A stretch of 8,398 nt of DNA from an uncultured Clostridium sp. (GTDB taxonomy: Bacteria; Bacillota_A; Clostridia; TANB77; CAG-508): NCBI GenBank assembly GCA_947244675.1, contig CAMXLV010000077.1, positions 1 to 8,398 on the forward strand, in the 5' to 3' direction. This document shows, in pieces, positions 1 through 8,398 of this stretch (position 1 is the stretch's first letter; every line of letters starts with the position of its first letter). The notes under the pieces were generated by a model. The model did no database searches, was not told the DNA's origin, and worked only from the letters and a program-made list of their open reading frames with translations. A program made the translations under genes and the position numbers.

Positions 1-1807
<1,807 letters not shown>

Positions 1808-1819
1808 TCTATAAATATT

Positions 1820-1825
1820 CCTCCT
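1820..1825 (-). promoter_or_regulatory. Ribosome binding site of the left recombinase
   Basis: A perfect AGGAGG (minus strand) lies 12 bases before ATG 1807. It fixes the start upstream of the first frameshift. A second ATG at 1803 is in a frame that does not match the family. Confidence 0.7.
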
Positions 1826-1851
1826 TCCAAATTATGAATAGAAAGGCAACT

Positions 1852-1892
1852 AAAAAAAGTGCCACATAGCATAGGTTTGGCTATTAGCACTT
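1852..1892 (-). terminator. Intrinsic terminator in the leader of the left recombinase
   Basis: On the minus strand AAGTGC pairs with GCACTT and ATAGC with GCTAT, forming an interrupted hairpin followed by seven T. It sits 27 bases before the recombinase ribosome binding site, after the small gene at 2000-2272. It therefore lies between that gene and the recombinase and could act as an attenuator. Confidence 0.7.
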
Positions 1893-1981
1893 TAGAGTTT
1901 TATATTTATTATTAACTATCTCTATAATTCTCTTAAAAAACACAAATAAACCAATATAGTATAATTTTTTAAAACTCTAAA
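1891..1981 (-). promoter_or_regulatory. Structured leader with 12-bp inverted repeat and shared 19-base motif
   Basis: This gene-free stretch before the left recombinase has a perfect 12-bp inverted repeat, TTTAGAGTTTTA at 1891-1902 and its complement at 1970-1981. The arm nearer the gene runs directly into the 5' side of the terminator hairpin and shares three bases with it. Positions 1970-1952 (minus) read AAAAAATTATACTATATTG, matching the right recombinase leader (7863-7881) at 18 of 19 bases. TATACT inside this motif could be a -10 box, but no good -35 is visible. The role as a regulated leader RNA is inferred. Confidence 0.45.
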
Positions 1982-1999
1982 ATGTTTTGCCGTTTTCTC

Positions 2000-2308
<309 letters not shown>

Positions 2309-2310
2309 TC

Positions 2311-2337
2311 AAAAAAAGTCCAACTCTTAAGAGCTGG
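2311..2337 (-). terminator. Intrinsic terminator of tmRNA
   Basis: On the minus strand CCAGCTC pairs with GAGTTGG (one G-T pair) around a TTAA loop and is followed by ACTTTTTTT. It ends the tmRNA transcript and lies only 20 bases before the ribosome binding site of the small gene at 2272. Confidence 0.85.
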
Positions 2338-2364
2338 AATAAGATTTTTGTGTTCATCAAATTT

Positions 2365-2393
2365 TTTATAGTCTTAAAATTAAGTTATATCAA
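2365..2393 (-). promoter_or_regulatory. Possible promoter between tmRNA and the small gene
   Basis: TTGATA (2393-2388), 17 bases, then TATAAA (2370-2365) on the minus strand. Transcripts from here would have to pass the terminator at 2311-2337 to reach the small gene. A 6-bp inverted repeat, AGTCTT/AAGACT at 2397-2392 and 2375-2370, partly overlaps both boxes. It is a sequence match only. Confidence 0.35.
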
Positions 2394-2424
2394 GACTTTC
2401 AAAAAGTTCGACGAAAATTGCTTG

Positions 2425-2785
2425 TGGTGGAGATGAGGAGAGTCGAACTCCTGTCCATAATACTTTCCAAATAGATTTCTACAAGTTTAGTTTGTCTATT
2501 TAATTCATTTTGCTTTCACCGACAAACAGGTTAAAACAAAATATAGCTTTTTAAAATACCACCTACTCTAAAAGCAAAAGTAGGTTTGTTTCCCACTTAA
2601 ATTATGACACTTTACCTAAAATTTGTGGGGAACTTTAGATAAAGCGTAGCCGCAATTAGGCAGCTAATGCTAATTCGTTATTATCAGCGTTTATATTTAA
2701 TTTTCGCTTTTTTTAAGTGGCCAAAGCGACCATCCACTACTTGCTATCTATCCTTCTGGTAATATGTCGAAACCATTACATCCCC
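2425..2785 (-). ncRNA. ssrA: tmRNA (transfer-messenger RNA)
   Basis: tmRNA frees stalled ribosomes and tags the unfinished protein for proteolysis, working with SmpB. The mature 5' end GGGGATG (from 2785) pairs with CATCTCC before ACCA at the 3' end (2425), with one G-U pair, forming the tRNA-like acceptor stem; CCA is encoded. The T arm contains the usual GGAGTTCGACTCTCC. The tag frame is read at 2688-2656: resume codon GCT, then DNNELALAA and stop TAA, giving the tag ADNNELALAA with the hydrophobic ALAA end recognised by ClpXP-type proteases. The length of 361 bases is normal for a one-piece bacterial tmRNA. The resume codon was chosen by similarity to clostridial tags; the frame is also open upstream. 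Confidence 0.97.
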
Positions 2786-2799
2786 ATATAACCTTATTT

Positions 2800-2828
2800 A
2801 TTATACTATATCTATTGGATTTTATCAA
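2800..2828 (-). promoter_or_regulatory. ssrA: Promoter of tmRNA
   Basis: TTGATA (2828-2823), a 17-base spacer and a perfect TATAAT (2805-2800) on the minus strand. Predicted transcription starts some 8 bases before the mature tmRNA end, leaving a short 5' extension for RNase P to remove. Confidence 0.8.
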
Positions 2829-2955
2829 CATTTTCTAAAAAATACATATACTATTTTGAAAGTTATATATCACTCCAAACACTCTAATCTGTAAATTTAT
2901 TATCACACATCTACTGTACTAAATATAAGATATAAAATTTTAGAAGAAAGGAGAA

Positions 2956-2993
2956 ATAATTCAATTTTTTTAACAATTAATAAATTGAATTAT
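2956..2993 (+). repeat. 12-bp inverted repeat before the M14 peptidase fragment
   Basis: ATAATTCAATTT at 2956-2967 and its perfect complement at 2982-2993 with a 14-base loop. A GGAG sequence at 2950-2953 lies just before it and the first usable ATG (3004) just after it. A folded hairpin would bring the two closer, or the arrangement may mark sequence lost from the 5' end of the gene. The rest of 2829-3003 shows nothing else clear. Confidence 0.4.
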
Positions 2994-3003
2994 ATTAATA
3001 TTT

Positions 3004-3496
3004 ATGAGTATTGTTTCAACTAACATTCCTTATCACTCTGGTATTTTAAAGCAAAATTTAAGTTTACTATTAAGAACGTACCCTTTTCTTAATGTTCAAA
3101 CAGTTGGAAATAGTGTACTAGGTAAACCAATTTATGTTATCAAATTAGGACGTGGTCCCAATAAAGTTTTTTATTCTGCTTCTATTCATGCTAACGAATG
3201 GATTACTACACCTATTTTAATGAAGTTTGTGGAAGACTATTGTATGGCTTATACTCAAAATTCTAGTATTTATGGTTCTTCTATTCGTAATCTTTTCAAC
3301 AGTTCTTCCATTTATATTATGCCTATGGTAAATCCAGATGGTGTTGATTTAGTAACTCGGAAATTTAGCTATAAGTTCTCCTGCTTATCAAAAAGCTTTA
3401 CATATAGCTAATCAATTTTCTAGTATTCCTTTTCCTGATGGTTGGAAAGCAAATTTGAATGGAGTGGATTTTCCTTATTTCCAACCATACAAATAA
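3004..3496 (+). pseudogene. Truncated M14-family zinc peptidase (gamma-D-glutamyl-diamino acid peptidase-like)
   Basis: This matches the N-terminal half of M14 peptidases that cleave gamma-D-glutamyl-diamino acid bonds in peptidoglycan peptides. The motif HANEW (His62, Glu65) supplies two zinc ligands, and VNPDGVDLVT follows near residues 108-118. At CGG (3358-3360) the zero frame leaves the family and stops at 3411. Skipping C3358 gives GNLAISSPAYQ, then IPFPDGWKANLNGVDF, a good family match, up to stop TAA 3494-3496 (163 residues). Here the match ends: the distal half with the third zinc ligand and catalytic glutamate is missing, so the product should be inactive even if the shift is read through. 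The usual N-terminal LysM region is also absent, and no well-spaced ribosome binding site precedes ATG 3004. Codons favour T in third position, unlike groEL, suggesting a different origin or expression class. Confidence 0.85.
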
Positions 3497-3630
3497 TTAT
3501 CTATATTCAAAATGAAAGAATTAATAAGTAGAAAAATACATATTTTGTAAAAAGTAAGAGTATATATAATAGAAAAATATTCACTTTGTGTAAATAAAAT
3601 CATGCCATATTCATGAACATTTTTAAATTT

Positions 3631-3669
3631 TGTTAAACTAGTTCTAAAAACTGTAAAAAAAGTTTAACA
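3631..3669 (+). promoter_or_regulatory. Inverted repeat upstream of the small gene, possible operator
   Basis: TGTTAAACT (3631-3639) and AGTTTAACA (3661-3669) form a perfect 9-bp inverted repeat 33 bases before ATG 3703. A TATAAT at 3565-3570 lies upstream without a convincing -35. Apart from these, 3497-3702 holds nothing I can identify. Confidence 0.35.
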
Positions 3670-3702
3670 TACAATAATTAGAAGTTTAGAAAGGAAAGTT
3701 AA

Positions 3703-3927
3703 ATGAGAAAGAAATATTATTACAGAGAAAGAATAACTAATAAGGTTGTAGAAGACTTTATGGCAGAAGATTATGCATTAACAAAATTAGGATTAAAAGA
3801 AAATGGAAAGTTAGTTATAGTGCCACGTGGGAAAAATGGAGAAATGACAATAGAACAATTGGAGAATATTAAAGAAACAATACAATGGTTTTTTAGTGGG
3901 AATTGGATAAAAGAAGAAGCCAAATAA
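3703..3927 (+). CDS. Hypothetical protein, 74 residues
   Basis: I do not recognise this protein. It starts at ATG 3703 after AAAGGAAAG (3690-3698). It is soluble and charged, opening with MRKKYYYRERIT, and ends in a predicted helix with two tryptophans (QWFFSGNW). It has no signal peptide, cysteine motif or membrane span. It contains no CGG codon and no frame break. It lies alone between the M14 fragment and the convergent pseudouridine synthase gene. The good ribosome binding site and a hairpin overlapping its stop codon support a real gene. Confidence 0.65.
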   Translation: MRKKYYYRERITNKVVEDFMAEDYALTKLGLKENGKLVIVPRGKNGEMTIEQLENIKETIQWFFSGNWIKEEAK

Positions 3928-3968
3928 ACAGGAGAAAATAGAGTATATTTCATATTTGTTTATTTGGC
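3919..3968. terminator. Bidirectional terminator between convergent genes
   Basis: GCCAAATAAACA (3919-3930) and its perfect complement (3957-3968) form a 12-bp stem with a 26-base loop. The left arm overlaps the stop codon of the gene at 3703. On the minus strand the stem is followed by a pyrimidine-rich CTTCTTCTTTT tract. It sits between the two convergent genes and probably serves both; long T runs are lacking. Confidence 0.5.
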
Positions 3969-4014
3969 AAATTTGTGTAAATAAGATTTTTAATAAGCTT
4001 GAAAAGAGTGAAAA

Positions 4015-4898
4015 TTATAACATTTGATTTTTTAATAAGTGATAATCTAATGCAAAACATTTGCCATTCAAATAGTTTAAAATACCAGCATCAGAGCTAA
4101 AAGAAAATGTTAAAGAGGAGCTACAAAGCATTTGATATTTCTTACCAAACTTCTTATTTATTGTATTAATACCATATTTTCCGATCTCCAATAATAGGAA
4201 AGCCTAAATAAGCTAAATGTGCTCTAATTTGATGAGTTTTACCAGTTTCAATTTCAACAGATAAAAGGGAAGAGTGATTATCATATTTTTCTAAAACACG
4301 ATAAGTAGTAACAATTTTTTTGTATCCCTTTTTAAAAGTATCAGAAATATAAACATGAGATTTTTTATGGTCTTTAAATAAATAAGCTTCACATCTTTTA
4401 TAAGGAGCAGTAGGAATTCCATATACAAAAGCCAGATAGTGCTTTTGTATTTCATGCTTTTTGAACTTTTCTAAAAGAATGGACAAGCATAACTCATTTT
4501 TAGCAAAAAGAACAAGTCCGTATAGTGTTTCTATCAATTCTATGGCAAGGCATTGGTTTAAAAATAGCAGAAGCATAAATTTTATGAACGTAAGTAGTTA
4601 AACTATTTTCTCCTGTCACTTCTAAACCATAGGGTTTATTCAAAATTAAAATATTATCATCTTCAAAAAAAATGTTTACTTGAAAAGAAGGTGTTAATAA
4701 ATGATCTGCAACATAAATTAAAACTTCATCTTTTTCATAAATGGTAATATTTTCTGTAACACGTTTGCCATTTACTTTAATATCTTTCTTGCGTAAGGTT
4801 TTATAGAAAAGATTAGAAGAAAGATTAGGAATATTTTTTAATAAAAATGTATTTAATTTTTTTCCATCAAATTTTTCATTAACAATTAATTTTTTCAT
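4015..4898 (-). CDS. RluA/RluD-family 23S rRNA pseudouridine synthase, frame continues through two CGG +1 shifts
   Basis: The enzyme would convert selected uridines in large-subunit rRNA to pseudouridine. Start ATG 4898 gives MKKLIVNEKF. An S4-like RNA-binding domain occupies about residues 10-65 and the catalytic motif is CHRIDRNT with Asp122. At CGG (4520-4518) the zero frame stops after six codons; skipping C4520 gives G-LVLFAK, as in the family (HRLDRNTSGLVVFAK). The second frame runs through ETGKTHQIRAHLAYLGFPIIGD to CGG (4183-4181). There the zero frame gives RKIWY and stops, while skipping C4183 gives GKYGINTINKKFGKKYQ and GILNYLNGKCF, a typical family C-terminus, to stop TAA 4017-4015. 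The joined protein is 293 residues, full length for the family, with all key motifs intact. A decayed gene would not be expected to keep its sequence this well after two inactivating shifts. Standard annotation would call it a frameshifted gene. Confidence 0.88.
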
Positions 4899-4904
4899 AT
4901 ACTC

Positions 4905-4933
4905 ATTATAGTCTTTTTGTTCCAAAAAAGCAA
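4905..4933 (-). promoter_or_regulatory. Promoter of the pseudouridine synthase gene, possibly leaderless
   Basis: TTGCTT (4933-4928), a 17-base spacer and a perfect TATAAT (4910-4905). Seven bases after the -10 box the expected +1 falls on A4898 of the start codon. No ribosome binding site is visible before ATG 4898, which fits a leaderless message. Confidence 0.55.
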
Positions 4934-5006
4934 GAAAAAGTACTAAGCAAGAAAATAATGAATAAAATAGATATGTGAACTTTATGTGAAAAAAGATAAA
5001 AAAGTA

Positions 5007-5033
5007 TTGACAAGCAGACAAAAAGGGTATAAA
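5007..5033 (+). promoter_or_regulatory. Promoter of the groESL operon
   Basis: A perfect TTGACA (5007-5012) is followed by TATAAA (5028-5033) with a short 15-base spacer; TAAAGT at 5030-5035 gives 17 bases but a weaker -10. The operator follows immediately, so the repressor would cover the transcription start. Confidence 0.75.
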
Positions 5034-5036
5034 GTA

Positions 5037-5063
5037 TTAGCAGTCAACAGGCAAGAGTGCTAA
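5037..5063 (+). promoter_or_regulatory. CIRCE operator (HrcA binding site)
   Basis: TTAGCAGTC, nine bases, GAGTGCTAA. The CIRCE consensus is TTAGCACTC-N9-GAGTGCTAA, so only one base differs (G for C in the left arm). HrcA represses groESL here under normal conditions and is released on heat stress. The hrcA gene is not in the window. Confidence 0.93.
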
Positions 5064-5375
<312 letters not shown>

Positions 5376-5390
5376 AGTAACGAAAATAGT

Positions 5391-5412
5391 AAAATCGTAA
5401 AGAAGCGATTTT
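5391..5412 (+). promoter_or_regulatory. Small hairpin between groES and groEL
   Basis: AAAATCG (5391-5397) pairs with CGATTTT (5406-5412) around an 8-base loop, followed by T and AATTT. It could be a weak attenuator or an RNA processing or stability site setting the groES:groEL ratio. It is not strong enough to call a full terminator. Confidence 0.35.
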
Positions 5413-5415
5413 TAA

Positions 5416-7074
<1,659 letters not shown>

Positions 7075-7095
7075 ATAAAGGTAGAGAGTAGAAAA

Positions 7096-7129
7096 AATGG
7101 ACCAAAGCATAAGATAAGGTCTATTTTTT
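7096..7129 (+). terminator. Terminator of groESL
   Basis: AATGGACC (7096-7103) pairs with GGTCTATT (7118-7125), with one G-U pair, and continues into six T. It lies 22 bases after the groEL stop. Confidence 0.85.
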
Positions 7130-7142
7130 CTTTGCTTTCTAA

Positions 7143-7169
7143 TTGACAAAACTGAAAAAATAGTATAAT
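7143..7169 (+). promoter_or_regulatory. Promoter upstream of tRNA-Thr
   Basis: TTGACA (7143-7148) and TATAAT (7164-7169) both match consensus, with a short 15-base spacer. Start of transcription near 7176 leaves about 127 bases before the tRNA. Confidence 0.65.
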
Positions 7170-7191
7170 ATGTCTTAGTATTTTCAAATAA

Positions 7192-7271
7192 TTTGACAAC
7201 TTTTTTTATGGGAAAAATGGGAGAAAATAGACAAAATGGAAATAAAAAAATAACAATAAAAAGTTGTCAAA
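7192..7271. repeat. 14-bp inverted repeat between promoter and tRNA-Thr
   Basis: TTTGACAACTTTTT (7192-7205) and its perfect complement (7258-7271) enclose 52 bases of purine-rich, A-rich sequence. It would form a long-looped stem in the tRNA leader, or it could be a miniature element about 80 bp long. No target duplication is obvious. Confidence 0.5.
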
Positions 7272-7302
7272 AACTAGAAATGTAAAGAAAAACTAATGTA
7301 AT

Positions 7303-7378
7303 GCCAATATAGCTCAGTTGGTAGAGCAACAGATTCGTAACCTGTAGGTCAGCGGTTCGATTCCGCTTATTGGCTCCA
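7303..7378 (+). tRNA. tRNA-Thr(CGT), reads ACG
   Basis: A 76-base cloverleaf. The acceptor stem is GCCAATA/TATTGGC, the D stem GCTC/GAGC with loop AGTTGGTA, and the T arm AGCGG-TTCGATT-CCGCT. CCA is encoded at 7376-7378. The anticodon loop TTCGTAA carries CGT, which pairs with the threonine codon ACG. The anticodon stem ACAGA/CCTGT has an A-C mismatch at its loop-closing pair (31-39), where a pair is usual. A serine recombinase module begins just downstream. Confidence 0.96.
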
Positions 7379-7384
7379 ACGACG

Positions 7385-7411
7385 TATCTGTTCGAACTAA
7401 TAGAACAGATA
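7385..7411 (+). repeat. Hairpin directly after tRNA-Thr
   Basis: TATCTGTTC (7385-7393) and its perfect complement (7403-7411) with a 9-base loop, starting 7 bases after the tRNA CCA end. There is no T tract, so it is more likely a 3' processing structure or a recombination-site arm than a terminator. Confidence 0.45.
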
Positions 7412-7419
7412 GATATGAA

Positions 7420-7447
7420 AATCAATCAGTAAAATGGTTGATTTTTT
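7420..7447 (+). terminator. Terminator of tRNA-Thr
   Basis: AATCAATCA (7420-7428) pairs with TGGTTGATT (7435-7443), with one G-U pair, and runs into six T (7442-7447). It ends about 50 bases before the small gene at 7497, mirroring the tmRNA-terminator-small gene order on the left. Confidence 0.75.
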
Positions 7448-7496
7448 CTTTTGCAAAAAATCATCCTAATTTTATAAGGAAAGGATGGTGTTTGAG

Positions 7497-7766
7497 ATGA
7501 AAATAATTAAACAAGAACTAGAATTTGAGGAATGTCTAAAACAACGACTTGAATTTATATGTGAGTTTTCTAAAGTTACTCCTACTTTTGTAAATGGTAG
7601 TATTAGAAAATTAGAGAAAACTAATCTTACATATATTGAGCCACATAGAGTGATTATTAAAAATATTACTTTTTTAGTTTTTAATTATTCAAATGATGTT
7701 TATATATCTAACTTAACTAAAAAGATTAAGTTATCAGAGTTAGAAGAATATTTGAAAAATATATAA
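7497..7766 (+). CDS. Small protein of unknown function, paralogue of the protein at 2000-2272
   Basis: An 89-residue soluble protein starting MKIIKQELEF. I do not recognise the family. It shares TNLTYIEPHRVIIKN and several downstream positions (N, L, F, N, Y, L, SxLxEY) with the small protein at 2000-2272. ATG 7497 is chosen because its start aligns with the paralogue; ATG 7485 (four residues longer) also has a fair ribosome binding sequence, AAGGAAAGG just before it. The gene follows tRNA-Thr and its terminator and precedes a serine recombinase on the same strand, exactly as the paralogue follows tmRNA. It could be a regulator or directionality factor of the recombinase; this rests on context only. 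Confidence 0.75.
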   Translation: MKIIKQELEFEECLKQRLEFICEFSKVTPTFVNGSIRKLEKTNLTYIEPHRVIIKNITFLVFNYSNDVYISNLTKKIKLSELEEYLKNI

Positions 7767-7776
7767 TTGTAAATAT

Positions 7777-7804
7777 TTGACATTTCTTTAAATCGTGATA
7801 TAAT
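7777..7804 (+). promoter_or_regulatory. Promoter upstream of the right recombinase
   Basis: A perfect TTGACA (7777-7782), a 16-base spacer and a perfect TATAAT (7799-7804), starting 10 bases after the stop of the small gene. Transcription from about 7811 produces a leader of some 165 bases containing a hairpin and a terminator before the recombinase start. Confidence 0.8.
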
Positions 7805-7818
7805 ATAGGCAATTGATT

Positions 7819-7848
7819 ACATATAGCTGTCCGTCGAAAGCTATATGT
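7819..7848 (+). promoter_or_regulatory. Leader hairpin, perfect 10-bp stem
   Basis: ACATATAGCT (7819-7828) and its perfect complement (7839-7848) with loop GTCCGTCGAA. It would lie near the 5' end of the recombinase leader RNA made from the promoter at 7777. Confidence 0.6.
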
Positions 7849-7862
7849 TTATGAGTACTTTG

Positions 7863-7881
7863 AAAAAATTATATTATATTG
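7863..7881 (+). repeat. Leader motif shared with the left recombinase
   Basis: AAAAAATTATATTATATTG differs at one base from 1970-1952 on the minus strand, at a comparable place between small gene and recombinase. It may contain a -10 element or a protein site. Confidence 0.5.
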
Positions 7882-7912
7882 CATTATATTTTAGTTTATG
7901 ATAAATGGATTT

Positions 7913-7955
7913 AAGAGATGTCAGTAGTACTCGTGTACTTTGATGTCTCTTTTTT
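7913..7955 (+). terminator. Intrinsic terminator in the leader of the right recombinase
   Basis: AGAGATGTCA (7914-7923) pairs with TGATGTCTCT (7941-7950) with two G-U pairs, and inside it AGTAC pairs with GTACT around TCGT. Six T follow (7950-7955). It lies between the strong promoter at 7777 and the ribosome binding site at 7964-7968, so it can cut recombinase expression. Confidence 0.85.
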
Positions 7956-7977
7956 GTTAGATTGGAGGTTATGAAAA

Positions 7978-8353
7978 TTGAACGAAGAAAAGAAAAAATG
8001 TGGTTTGTATTTGAGAGTATCAACCGAAGACCAAGCTCGTGAACGGTTTTAGTCTTCCAGAGCAAAGAGAAAGATTAGAAAGTTTTTGTAAATTTAAAGG
8101 TTATGAGATAGCAGATTATTATGAGGATGCTGGAATAAGTGCTAAAACTGGTAATCATAGACCAGAATTTGAAAGATTAAAAGCTGATATAAAGTCTAAA
8201 AGAATAAATACTATTGTTGCCCTAAAACTAGATATAATAACTAGAAGTATATTTGATTGGGAAAAACTAATAACTTTTTTAGATGAAAATAATGCATATA
8301 TTGATTGTGCTAATGACGAAATAAATACTACAAGTGCAAACTGGAGACTATCG
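7978..8353 (+). pseudogene. Serine recombinase, N-terminal part, one CGG +1 shift and broken 3' end
   Basis: Start TTG 7978 follows GGAGG at 7964-7968. Residues 1-22 read through [13 protein letters not shown] with catalytic Ser15. At CGG (8044-8046) the zero frame gives RF and a stop. Skipping C8044 restores GFSLPEQRERLESFCKFKGY and DAGISAK, continuing to stop TAA 8354-8356 (125 residues in all). The family match ends at about residue 122 in NTTSANWRLS, where relatives have ANGR and go on for hundreds of residues. Arg86 of the left paralogue (KLDRVTRS) is Ile here (KLDIITRS); this arginine is part of the recombinase active site. ATG 7971 opens a frame that does not match the family. The protein is probably non-functional now, whatever happens at CGG. 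Confidence 0.88.
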
Positions 8354-8398
8354 TAAAAGTTGTGTAAATCGGATTTCCTTCCGATTGATAACTTAAAA
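8343..8398 (+). mobile_element. Possible left end of an IS256-family insertion sequence
   Basis: The recombinase match is lost near GGAGACTATCG, followed by TAAAAGTTGTGTAAAT. TTGTGTAAA strings are typical of IS256-family inverted repeats as I recall them. A 7-bp hairpin, AATCGGA (8367-8373) with TCCGATT (8380-8386), follows. The element body and transposase would lie beyond the window, so this is an inference from the break and the motif. Confidence 0.4.

Larger units (their letters stand above)
3585..3984. repeat. 13-base direct repeat flanking the small gene at 3703
   Basis: TTTGTGTAAATAA occurs at 3585-3597 and 3972-3984 in the same orientation, each followed by AAT or GAT. The core TTGTGTAAAT also occurs at 8360-8369 in the putative IS end. 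They could be worn transposon ends or chance in AT-rich DNA. Confidence 0.3.

Noticed and set aside
4500..5021. Upstream ATG 5021 as start of the pseudouridine synthase
   Set aside because: The extra 41 residues are hydrophobic, cover the promoter region and do not match the family, which begins at MKKLIVNEKF.
8044..8050. RF2-like P-site slippage at TTT-TAG as the frameshift mechanism
   Set aside because: It could work for the right recombinase, but the other sites have no slippery P-site codon or nearby stop in common; CGG is the only shared element.

Overview
The window is AT-rich DNA from a low-GC Gram-positive bacterium, most likely a clostridial-type member of the Bacillota. The signs are a CIRCE operator in front of groESL, AGGAGG-type ribosome binding sites, sigma-A-like promoters, a Clostridia-style tmRNA tag, and a fragment of an M14 peptidase of the cell-wall/spore type. 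No species can be named from the sequence alone.

Layout, left to right. (1) 1-1807, minus: a large serine recombinase split by two frameshifts and running off the left edge, preceded by a leader with an intrinsic terminator. (2) 2000-2272, minus: a small unknown protein. (3) 2425-2785, minus: tmRNA (ssrA). (4) 3004-3496, plus: a truncated M14 peptidase with one frameshift. (5) 3703-3927, plus: a small unknown ORF. (6) 4015-4898, minus: an RluA/RluD-family pseudouridine synthase with two frameshifts. (7) 5007-7129, plus: the intact groES-groEL operon with a CIRCE element. (8) 7303-7378, plus: tRNA-Thr(CGT). (9) 7497-7766, plus: a paralogue of the small protein in (2). (10) 7978-8353, plus: a second serine recombinase with one frameshift, broken off at the right edge next to a sequence resembling an IS256-family end.

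The main observation concerns the codon CGG. Using homology to choose frames, I find exactly five in-frame CGG codons in all protein-coding sequence here: one in each recombinase, one in the M14 peptidase and two in the RluA gene. At all five the frame recognisable from homology continues only if the C is skipped and the next three bases (GGA four times, GGT once) are read as glycine. No CGG reads as arginine, and groES, groEL and the three small genes contain none in frame. Random decay would not give five identical lesions, so CGG may act as a +1 frameshift signal (or a quadruplet CGGN = Gly codon) in this organism. Low-GC bacteria are known to leave CGG unassigned or to reassign it, which makes this plausible, but raw reads and the tRNA set must be checked.

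A second pattern is a duplicated module: structural RNA gene, terminator, small protein, leader with terminator, serine recombinase. It occurs once after tmRNA (leftward) and once after tRNA-Thr (rightward), so the two copies face outward around about 5 kb of housekeeping DNA. The small proteins are paralogous, the recombinases are paralogous and share the CGG shift at codon 23, and the leaders share a 19-base motif. Both recombinases also carry independent damage (an 11-base-type deletion in the left one; a lost active-site arginine and a broken 3' end in the right one), so the copies here may be relics of an integrating element.
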